Source: Psychroserpens sp. Hel_I_66 (GTDB lineage: Bacteria > Bacteroidota > Bacteroidia > Flavobacteriales > Flavobacteriaceae). From it: a stretch of DNA of 64,000 nt. The stretch covers positions 2,314,501-2,378,500 of the forward strand of contig NZ_JUGU01000001.1 of assembly GCF_000799465.1 (NCBI RefSeq), written 5' to 3'. The notes below the pieces were generated by a model. The model searched no databases. It was not told the origin of the DNA and saw nothing but the letters and a program-made list of their open reading frames with translations. How positions within the stretch are numbered: the first letter of the stretch is position 1; every line of letters begins with the position of its first letter. Positions 25,926 through 32,593 of this stretch are shown here, one piece after another. Position numbers and translations under genes: made by a program.

Positions 25926-27071
25926 CTACGTTAATCGTTTTAGAGCCTCTTCTAGATCTGTCATTGATGCACAAAGTGAAATTCTAATATAGCGACTGCC
26001 ATTGGAGCCAAAAATGCTTCCTGGCGTGATGAAAATTGATTTTTCTTTTAATATTAAATCGATATAATTTTCTGCTTCGAGGTGGTCGGGTAATTTTGCC
26101 CAAACAAACAAACCTGAGGCGTTTTTATTATAAGTACAGCTTAATGCATCTGCAATTTGCCAAACGATATTTCGTCTTTGTCTGTACACGTTATTAAGAC
26201 TCTCAAACCACATATCTGAACATTTTAAAGCTTCAACAGCACCTCTTTGGATGCCTAGAAACATACCAGAATCCATGTTGCTCTTTACCCTTAAAACAGC
26301 ATTGATGTAGTCGTGTTTACCTAGCAGCATACCCACTCGCCATCCTGCCATATTGAAGGTTTTACTGAGTGAATTTAACTCTAAACATACGTCTTTTGCA
26401 CCTTTGTATTTCAAGATACTACGCGGAAAACGATTGAGTACAAAACTATATGGATTATCATTGATAATCAATATATCATGACGCTTGGCAAAGCGTATTA
26501 AATCTTCAAAAAGCTTTACAGACCCTTGTGCTCCTGTTGGCATATGCGGATAATTGACCCACATCATCTTGACCTTTTCAACGCCTCTTTTCTCTAATAC
26601 TACCAAATCTGGAAACCAGCCAGAATCTTCGGTCAAATCGTAAAAAACCGGTACTGCTCCAACAAGATTTGTGACAGATTTATAGGTTGGATACCCTGGA
26701 TTTGGAATCAATACCTCGTCGCCTTCGTTTAAAAATGCCATTGAAATATGCAAAATCCCTTCTTTACTACCCATTAGTGGCAATACTTCGGTTTGAGAGC
26801 TTAATGGCACATTAAATTGTTTTTTATAAAAATCTGCGATGGCTTCTCTTAACTCTGGTATGCCTTGATAACTTTGGTATTTATGGGCTGCATCATCATC
26901 AAAAGACTCAACAAGTGCGTTGAGAACCGCTTCTGGCGGATCCATATCTGGACTGCCAATACCCAAATTAATAATGGGCTTGCCTTGCGATTTAAGCAAT
27001 GCTACTTCTCTTAATTTTTTAGAAAAGTAGTATTCTTCAACATTTTTTAAGCGATTGGCTACCTCTATCAT
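25926..27071 (-). CDS. Class I/II pyridoxal-phosphate aminotransferase, probably aromatic
   Basis: A 381-residue fold-type I aminotransferase. PLP-binding Lys is in SLSKTFNMAGWRVG. Other blocks: NLGIGSPDMDPPEAV, YPTYKSV, WVNYPHMPTGAQG, INDNPYSFVL and the C-terminal SRYIRISLCAS with substrate-binding Arg. Its position between pheA and tyrA, with a 4-base overlap with pheA, points to transamination of phenylpyruvate and hydroxyphenylpyruvate. By sequence class alone, DAP- or alanine-type transamination could not be excluded. Intact and of normal length. Confidence 0.9.
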   Translation of the reverse strand: MIEVANRLKNVEEYYFSKKLREVALLKSQGKPIINLGIGSPDMDPPEAVLNALVESFDDDAAHKYQSYQGIPELREAIADFYKKQFNVPLSSQTEVLPLMGSKEGILHISMAFLNEGDEVLIPNPGYPTYKSVTNLVGAVPVFYDLTEDSGWFPDLVVLEKRGVEKVKMMWVNYPHMPTGAQGSVKLFEDLIRFAKRHDILIINDNPYSFVLNRFPRSILKYKGAKDVCLELNSLSKTFNMAGWRVGMLLGKHDYINAVLRVKSNMDSGMFLGIQRGAVEALKCSDMWFESLNNVYRQRRNIVWQIADALSCTYNKNASGLFVWAKLPDHLEAENYIDLILKEKSIFITPGSIFGSNGSRYIRISLCASMTDLEEALKRLT

Positions 27072-27895
27072 TGTCTAGCATTTTTATATTCTCCCAATAT
27101 TTTGAAATCCTGAGCCATAATTTTCATTATCGATTTCGCTTTCTCATAATCTTTGTAATCATCGAAAGTTAAATCCACGAAGAAAGCATATTTCCAAGGG
27201 GTTTCTATTTTTGGGAGCGATTGTATTTTGGTTAAATTTAACTTACAATCACTCAAAACATTTAAAATAGTCGCTAAACTTCCTCTTTTATGGTCTAATT
27301 CAAACTTTACCGATGCTTTATTGATTTCCTTTTTAGATAATTCCGAGTTTTTAGTTTTAACTATGAAAAATCGGGTTTCATTATGTTTAATGGTTTGGAT
27401 ACTTTCTGCTAAAACCTCAAGATCAAATAACTGTGCTGCCAAACGAGATGCGATGGCTGCTACACCTTTGGCTTGTTCTTGATTAATGCGCTCTGCAACT
27501 TGTGCTGTGTCTTTATCTTCAATTAGTTTTATATGAGGATACTGTTTAAAAAAAGCTTTGCATTGCAATAATGCCATAGGATGTGAATGTACTTCCTTAA
27601 TATCTTCCAGATGTTGGTTTGGAAGTGCCATTAAATGGTGCTGGATATCTAAATAGTGCTCACCAATGATGTGTAAATTATTTGAATCGATCAATGCGTA
27701 ATTAGGAATTATAGAGCCAGCTATAGAATTCTCAATCGCCATAATTGCAGCATCACTTTTAAGAGTTAAAATACTTTCAATTACCGCATCAAAGGTCATG
27801 CACTCATCTACTAAAATCTTTTCTCCAAAGTATTGTTGTGACACAATATGATGAAACGAACCTCTTATTCCTTGTATGGCAACTGTTTTGATCAA
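27068..27895 (-). CDS. pheA: Prephenate dehydratase with ACT domain
   Basis: About 275 residues. It decarboxylates and dehydrates prephenate to phenylpyruvate. The catalytic domain (~1-185) has AIQGIRGSFHHIV, AIENSIAGSI and the diagnostic HNETRFFIV. The ACT domain follows (KFELDHKRGSLATILNVL), where the Phe-binding ESRP motif reads QSLP. I start it at the TTG 27893-27895, giving IKTVAIQG as in relatives. The longer ATG at 27955 lies inside the terminator stem of the attenuator and its first 20 residues have no family similarity. First structural gene of the operon, overlapping the next by 4 bases. Confidence 0.85.
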   Translation of the reverse strand: MIKTVAIQGIRGSFHHIVSQQYFGEKILVDECMTFDAVIESILTLKSDAAIMAIENSIAGSIIPNYALIDSNNLHIIGEHYLDIQHHLMALPNQHLEDIKEVHSHPMALLQCKAFFKQYPHIKLIEDKDTAQVAERINQEQAKGVAAIASRLAAQLFDLEVLAESIQTIKHNETRFFIVKTKNSELSKKEINKASVKFELDHKRGSLATILNVLSDCKLNLTKIQSLPKIETPWKYAFFVDLTFDDYKDYEKAKSIMKIMAQDFKILGEYKNARQ

Positions 27896-27924
27896 TGTAT
27901 TTGAGTTTCTTAAATTTGAATTAT

Positions 27925-27952
27925 AAAAAAAGTCCCGATTTTCATCGAGACT
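27925..27952 (-). terminator. Attenuator terminator of the aromatic operon
   Basis: On the minus strand AGTCTCGAT and ATCGGGACT form a 9-bp stem (one G-U pair) with a GAAA loop, followed directly by seven T. It lies between the leader peptide and the pheA coding start. Its 5' arm overlaps an alternative stem: GAGACGTTATAT (27983-27994, inside the leader peptide gene) can pair with ATATAAT plus GTCTC (27947-27951 and 27956-27962, four-base bulge), which would prevent termination. This is the arrangement expected for ribosome-stalling attenuation. Confidence 0.85.
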
Positions 27953-27976
27953 CATATTATATTTATTTTATATAAA

Positions 27977-28054
27977 TTATACATATAACGTCTCTCTCTT
28001 TTCGCTAAAAAAGAAATAGAACCAGTTAAAATATGTATGATTTGATGTTTTCAT
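27977..28054 (-). CDS. Aromatic-rich leader peptide of the pheA operon
   Basis: A 25-codon reading frame from ATG 28052-28054 to TAA 27977-27979. Residues 8-16 read Y-F-N-W-F-Y-F-F-F: eight aromatic residues in nine positions, including Phe, Tyr and Trp codons, and Tyr recurs at 24. It ends 24 bases before the terminator stem. Codons 20-24 form the 5' arm of a possible antiterminator. In leader-peptide attenuation, ribosomes stalled at these codons during amino acid shortage let the antiterminator form and the biosynthetic genes be read. The mix of Phe, Tyr and Trp suits an operon serving the common and Phe/Tyr branches. Not similar to any protein I know; the composition and placement carry the call. 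Confidence 0.85.
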   Translation of the reverse strand: MKTSNHTYFNWFYFFFSEKRETLYV

Positions 28055-28202
28055 TTCTACTATCCGTCAAATTGGATATTTAAATTATATTGCTAATGTA
28101 CTTATATTTTTAACAAATCAAAATTGTTAGACTAATTTTTTAGGTTTTACATTTCAGAATTAAAGAATTCATAATTTAAAGTATGTCATTACTAATAATT
28201 AC

Positions 28203-28210
28203 TATTTTTG
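28203..28210 (+). promoter_or_regulatory. Probable -7 promoter box upstream of gldA
   Basis: TATTTTTG matches TAnnTTTG and ends 16 bases before the gldA start. No obvious -33 TTG element is present at the normal distance. Confidence 0.35.
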
Positions 28211-28226
28211 AATAAACAATTACTAC

Positions 28227-29120
28227 ATGTCTATTGAGGTTGAACATATTTCAAAAGTTTATGGCGAACAAAAAGCCTTGAATAATATTTCCTTTTCTGT
28301 AAAAACTGGAGAGATTGTTGGTTTTTTGGGTCCTAATGGTGCTGGAAAATCTACATTAATGAAAATTCTCACCACATATATCAATGCAACCAATGGTGTT
28401 GCTAAAGTGAGCGGGTTTCATGTTGAAACTAATAAACAGGATGTTCAAAAAAGTGTGGGCTATCTGCCAGAACACAACCCGCTATATCTAGAAATGTACG
28501 TCAAGGAATATCTTGCTTTTAACGCAGGTGTTTATAAAACGCCCAAATCTCGAATCAATGAGGTGATTGAACTCACTGGTCTAACACCAGAGGCTCATAA
28601 AAAAATCGGGCAATTATCAAAAGGTTACAGGCAGCGTGTGGGGTTGGCAAATGCTTTATTGCACAACCCGTCGGTTTTAATTTTAGATGAGCCAACTACT
28701 GGTTTAGATCCTAATCAATTGGTAGAAATAAGACATTTGATCAAAAACATTGGCAAGGACAAAACTGTGTTTTTATCGACGCACATCATGCAAGAGGTTG
28801 AGGCCATTTGCGATAGAGTGATCATCATCAATAAAGGTGAAATCGTTGCAGATAAAAAATTAAAGGATTTACGCGACGGACAAGAACAAACGGTAATCGT
28901 AGAGTTTGATTATCGTGTTGAAGAGGCTTTTTTACTGAAACTTCCTAACGCAAAAACCGTTAAAAACACACACGATTTTATTTACGAGATCACATTTTCT
29001 ACTACGGAAGATATGCGCTCCCACGTTTTTGATTTTGCTCATGATAATGAATTGAAAATCCTTCAGCTCAATCAAAAAAATGCGAGTTTAGAAAGTTTGT
29101 TTAGGGAGTTGACTAGTTAG
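28227..29120 (+). CDS. gldA: ABC transporter ATP-binding protein GldA
   Basis: A 297-residue ABC ATPase. Walker A is GPNGAGKST, signature LSKGYRQRVGLANAL, Walker B VLILDEPTTGLDP, then the switch His in FLSTHIMQEVEAICDRV. The C-terminal ~80 residues (YRVEEAFLLKLPNAKTVK ... NASLESLFRELTS) are the extension found in GldA of gliding Flavobacteriaceae, where it works with membrane components GldF and GldG, not encoded here. Length and sequence fit GldA better than a generic ABC-2 ATPase. The gene is not linked to gldB-gldC. Confidence 0.9.
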   Translation: MSIEVEHISKVYGEQKALNNISFSVKTGEIVGFLGPNGAGKSTLMKILTTYINATNGVAKVSGFHVETNKQDVQKSVGYLPEHNPLYLEMYVKEYLAFNAGVYKTPKSRINEVIELTGLTPEAHKKIGQLSKGYRQRVGLANALLHNPSVLILDEPTTGLDPNQLVEIRHLIKNIGKDKTVFLSTHIMQEVEAICDRVIIINKGEIVADKKLKDLRDGQEQTVIVEFDYRVEEAFLLKLPNAKTVKNTHDFIYEITFSTTEDMRSHVFDFAHDNELKILQLNQKNASLESLFRELTS

Positions 29121-29131
29121 ATTCTATTTAA

Positions 29132-29332
29132 ATGGGTGAATTTTTAATTGAAATGCTTGGAGACTTTATTAGAGATATGATTCCATCATTTCTAAAAGGA
29201 ATTGGAGCAACAATCAAATGGATTTTCTACGGAGGCAAAAAGACGTATTCCCAAATTTTTGAAGAAGAATGGAATACTAGAATTGGAATATTTGTAGTTA
29301 TTCTAAGTATTTGTTCAGCAATTTACCTTTAA
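29132..29332 (+). CDS. Small membrane protein, function unknown
   Basis: A 66-residue protein 11 bases downstream of gldA, probably co-transcribed. It has an amphipathic N-terminus (GEFLIEMLGDFIRDMIPSFLKGIG), a basic/aromatic middle and a hydrophobic C-terminal helix (IGIFVVILSICSAIYL). I recognise no family. The spacing and clean hydrophobicity pattern suggest it is real. Confidence 0.6.
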   Translation: MGEFLIEMLGDFIRDMIPSFLKGIGATIKWIFYGGKKTYSQIFEEEWNTRIGIFVVILSICSAIYL

Positions 29333-29359
29333 ATAAATGATGATAATTACTTCTAGCAC

Positions 29360-29389
29360 TGAGATTCCTGCCTTTGCAGGAATTTACTC
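29360..29389. repeat. Short palindromic repeat (TGAGAT-type)
   Basis: TGAGAT leads into an 8-bp palindrome ATTCCTGC-CTTT-GCAGGAAT (29364-29383). It lies between the small membrane protein gene and the convergent GIN lipoprotein gene, and overlaps the stop of the latter. It resembles two other sites in the window: 33216-33244 inside metH and 40448-40477 inside the riboswitch. Without a T run it is not a standard terminator. Confidence 0.7.
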
Positions 29390-30133
29390 AAAAATAATCT
29401 GCCCAGTATAAAACTGCTCCACATCAACAATTGGAGGTGTATTTACAAGAATAACGTCACCTGTACCTCTTATTTCTCCAGTTACAGATTGTTGTGCATT
29501 AATAATCAAATCGTTACTGCTACGCTGGAAAATATCAACATTTTGAGCTATCAAATTTCGACCTTCAAAACGTGCATCTCCAGAATAATAACCAAGAAAT
29601 AAACTGCCTACTTCACCACTTATAAACGTAGTAGATAAATTATTTACCATAATACTTAATGAATCACAATCAACCTCAACATTAAAATCACCATCAGTAT
29701 TTACTGCATCTTCTTCAGTAAAATCTTCTGAAATTAACTGTAAAGAATTATAGCTCAAAACACCTTCACTCCTAACTGTTAAACCAGATGCATTTCTAAT
29801 TTTAGTAAGGTTTGGTGCACCTACAAATACCTTTGTAATGCCATAATCTCGCGTAATATTACATGCATTATTATTGTATAGCTTTAAATGTCCATTTTCA
29901 ACAACAACTTCAATATCATTAATTAAAAATTCACCTGTTTGTACAGTGACAGATTGTGTTGGCGCATCTGTTACAATCAATGCTACTCTTGCAAATGCAG
30001 TAATTTCTGTAAATGCATCCACTTCAAAATCTCTTTCGATAATATCTCCAGAATTTTGGATACAATTTGGAACGTTCTCTCCATTGCAGGACAATAAAAT
30101 AACGGTAAATAGTATGTATATTAACTTTTTCAT
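29384..30133 (-). CDS. Head GIN (DUF2807) domain lipoprotein
   Basis: A 249-residue lipoprotein (MKKLIYILFTVILLSC, Cys16). The body is a beta-helix-like GIN/DUF2807 domain: RDFEVDAFTEITAFARVALIV, VENGHLKLYNNN, VFVGAPNLTKIRNASG and NTDGDFNVEVDCDSLSIMVN repeats. These proteins are common auto-transported-adhesin-like surface lipoproteins of Bacteroidota with no assigned function. It overlaps the upstream PagL-like gene by 4 bases and is co-transcribed with it. The 3' end sits in a palindromic repeat. Confidence 0.82.
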   Translation of the reverse strand: MKKLIYILFTVILLSCNGENVPNCIQNSGDIIERDFEVDAFTEITAFARVALIVTDAPTQSVTVQTGEFLINDIEVVVENGHLKLYNNNACNITRDYGITKVFVGAPNLTKIRNASGLTVRSEGVLSYNSLQLISEDFTEEDAVNTDGDFNVEVDCDSLSIMVNNLSTTFISGEVGSLFLGYYSGDARFEGRNLIAQNVDIFQRSSNDLIINAQQSVTGEIRGTGDVILVNTPPIVDVEQFYTGQIIFE

Positions 30134-31227
30134 AGTCGTACTCCAATTCCAAATTCAACAGCCTCTGCTTTTGCTCCGTGGGACTTTAAGGTCATAGCTC
30201 CAAAAAATTTATCTCCAAAATAGCGTTTTAATCCAATTCTATTGTAAACCCGTCCTTCAAAATCGTAAGGGTAATACACATAATAACCTAACTGTGTGAT
30301 AAAAGACATTTTATTGATAAACAATTCATGACCTACAAAAATACCAACTCGCTTCCAGTCTTCATTTCCGGTAACGTCAAATTCTGGAAAAGCGACCGAA
30401 TAATAATAGATCAACTCCTCTAAAAATTTTGAGAAAAACACATCTGCTCCCACTTGGATCGCACTTTTTCTATTAAGGCGCTTATCGGCATAGGCAGAAA
30501 TAATATAAAACGGGTATTGACCTGTATCAATAACATCACTTTCATTTAAGCCTGTTCTAAACACAAGATTATACTTTATGTCTTCCTTAAACTTTTTTTC
30601 TTCGGAAGATGCAATAAACTCAGGTTCGTTTTCATAGTTAAATAAATAGTTCGCACCAACGTTGAACACAAATGTGTTGGTAGAATTATTTGGCGCCCTA
30701 AAGTTTGCATTAGAATAATGAATGATTGAAATACCTGCATTTAACCCTAAACCTTTATAAATATTTTCTTTTCTGTAATTAAACATTACATATGTGGAGC
30801 TCAACAAATCAGACCCATAAGCATTATTCTGAAAGTTAGAATACTTATCATACGGGTTTGTTGTATATGCAATACCTTGAGCGATTCTGAAATTAAGATT
30901 TCGGTTCAAAAAGTAGAAATTATAATGCGCATATAATCCATAATTCTCTCCCAGAAATTCATTTTTCATATCTTGATAAATGAATGAGAAACCCCAGTCT
31001 GGATAGTTATATCTACTTTCCCAGTCTTTAAACCCGTAGGTTTTTTTATTGTAGCTTAAAATCAATCCGCTGGGATGATCTGTAATTAAATGTGAGATAT
31101 CTGGGTTGTGTTCCAGGATTGTTCCGTAGAACATATTGGCATCTAAAGTGAATAGATCTGGATCTTCATCTTGCGAAAAAACAGACCAACAGCAAATGCA
31201 AAACAAGTAGGGTAAAAAACGATTCAT
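30130..31227 (-). CDS. Outer-membrane acyloxyacyl hydrolase / PagL-like lipid A deacylase
   Basis: A 365-residue outer-membrane protein with signal peptide MNRFLPYLFCICCWSVFSQ. The barrel-like body ends HGAKAEAVEFGIGVRL. A PagL-type active-site motif is visible, IHYSNANFRAPNNS around residues 170-183, matching the H-x-S-N of lipid A 3-O-deacylases in which His and Ser are catalytic. PagL removes a 3-O-acyl chain from lipid A and alters immune recognition and permeability. The protein is about twice the size of enterobacterial PagL, as usual in this phylum. Substrate is inferred. Confidence 0.72.
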   Translation of the reverse strand: MNRFLPYLFCICCWSVFSQDEDPDLFTLDANMFYGTILEHNPDISHLITDHPSGLILSYNKKTYGFKDWESRYNYPDWGFSFIYQDMKNEFLGENYGLYAHYNFYFLNRNLNFRIAQGIAYTTNPYDKYSNFQNNAYGSDLLSSTYVMFNYRKENIYKGLGLNAGISIIHYSNANFRAPNNSTNTFVFNVGANYLFNYENEPEFIASSEEKKFKEDIKYNLVFRTGLNESDVIDTGQYPFYIISAYADKRLNRKSAIQVGADVFFSKFLEELIYYYSVAFPEFDVTGNEDWKRVGIFVGHELFINKMSFITQLGYYVYYPYDFEGRVYNRIGLKRYFGDKFFGAMTLKSHGAKAEAVEFGIGVRL

Positions 31228-31302
31228 AAATTGAGTTAGAGCGTAAAAGTATGTAATTAATTTTACGCTTTAAAACTATACGCAAAAATCAAAATGTGAG
31301 TT

Positions 31303-32259
31303 TTAAAATAGTGCAGATGCAATGGCTTCTATATTATCACTTTTTCCCATAGAATAGTAATGTAACACTGGTACTCCAGCATCTAAAAGCTCTTTAGATT
31401 GATGGATTGTCCACTCCACTCCAACTTGCCTAACATTTTTATTGTTAGAACAGTTTTCAATAGCATTGATGAGGTCTTGAGGTAAATCAATTTTAAAGAC
31501 CTGAGGCAACAACTGCAGGTGTTTTTTTACTGCAATAGGTTTAATCCCAGGAATAATTGGCACATTTATACCTTCCTTTTTTGCAGCTTCTACGAAATCG
31601 AAGTACTTTTTATTATCAAAAAACATTTGGGTCACCACATAATCTGCGCCAGCGTCAACTTTCTCTTTTAAACGTTTTAAATCCGATTGTAATGAAGGTG
31701 CCTCAATGTGTTTTTCAGGATAACCAGCAACACCTATGCAAAAATCTGCTTTATTATCTGCCTCAACGACGTCATGAAGATATTTACCACAATTTAAATT
31801 TTGGATTTGACCTACCAATTGGGTCGCAAATTTATGACCACCCTTTGAGGGTTCAAAGTATTTTTGATGGCTCATCGCATCTCCACGAAGTGCCATGACA
31901 TTATCTATGCCCAAATAATGACAATCTATTAATAAGTATTCTGTTTCCTCTTTAGAAAACCCTCCACACAGCACATGTGGTACCGTATCTACATCATATT
32001 TATGTTTGATTGCTGCACAAATACCAACTGTGCCAGGACGCATTCTCGTAATTCGCCTATCTAACAATCCCTCGCCTTTATCAATATAAACATATTGCTC
32101 CCTAGACGTCGTGACATCAATAAATGGAGGTTTATACTCCATTAATGGATCAATATTACTGTATAACTCGTGAATACTATTTCCTTTTTTTGGCGGAATA
32201 ATCTCAAAAGAAAACAATGTTTTTCCGTTGGCTTTTTTAATGTGTTCAGTTATTTTCAT
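31303..32259 (-). CDS. metF: Methylenetetrahydrofolate reductase
   Basis: A 318-residue flavoprotein that reduces 5,10-methylene-THF to 5-methyl-THF, the methyl donor for MetH encoded just upstream. Family blocks: FSFEIIPPKKGN near the start, PPFIDVTTS, NVMALRGDAM, FCIGVAGYPEKHIEA, KVDAGADYVVTQMFFDNKKYFDFV and VPIIPGIKPI. Intact, of normal length. It lies 334 bases downstream of the second metH gene; the gap holds one small reading frame and no convincing terminator, so readthrough from the S-box operon is possible. Confidence 0.95.
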   Translation of the reverse strand: MKITEHIKKANGKTLFSFEIIPPKKGNSIHELYSNIDPLMEYKPPFIDVTTSREQYVYIDKGEGLLDRRITRMRPGTVGICAAIKHKYDVDTVPHVLCGGFSKEETEYLLIDCHYLGIDNVMALRGDAMSHQKYFEPSKGGHKFATQLVGQIQNLNCGKYLHDVVEADNKADFCIGVAGYPEKHIEAPSLQSDLKRLKEKVDAGADYVVTQMFFDNKKYFDFVEAAKKEGINVPIIPGIKPIAVKKHLQLLPQVFKIDLPQDLINAIENCSNNKNVRQVGVEWTIHQSKELLDAGVPVLHYYSMGKSDNIEAIASALF

Positions 32260-32324
32260 ATGTTAATTCCAAACTTTTGGAAGTCATTTTCAGAAACAAA
32301 TTTATAACCGAACATCTTCTTTAA

Positions 32325-32420
32325 TTAAAATTTTGACATTAAGCCCGCAATCACCAAAGACACTGCTGTAAGCAATATAATTTGGATAGCAAACTTCAAT
32401 TCTAATCTATACTTTTTCAT
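32325..32420 (-). CDS. Possible 31-residue membrane peptide
   Basis: ATG at 32418-32420 opens a 31-codon frame: a basic start (MKKYRLELK), then a hydrophobic helix (FAIQIILLTAVSLVIAGLM) and SKF. It sits in the otherwise empty 334-base gap between metF and metH. The clean single-helix profile argues for a real small membrane protein, but there is no homology support. The rest of the gap (32421-32593) is AT-rich and shows only a weak TAGCTT palindrome near 32551-32566. Confidence 0.45.
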   Translation of the reverse strand: MKKYRLELKFAIQIILLTAVSLVIAGLMSKF

Positions 32421-32593
32421 TTTAATGTAGCTTTAATTTTTTTGCAAAATTATTCCTTTTTCACATTAAAACATTATCTAAATTGTAATTAATTGTTAAG
32501 ATTTTTCTGTGCTATAATTTGTTGAAATTTTATCTGTTTTTACTATATTTTTTAGCTTTTAAGCTATTCAAATTTTAATTTTTTTTTATTGAA

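Noticed and set aside
27896..27955. Extended pheA N-terminus beginning at ATG 27953-27955
   Set aside because: These twenty codons coincide with the attenuator terminator stem and T run and show no similarity to PheA; the TTG at 27893-27895 gives the family N-terminus.
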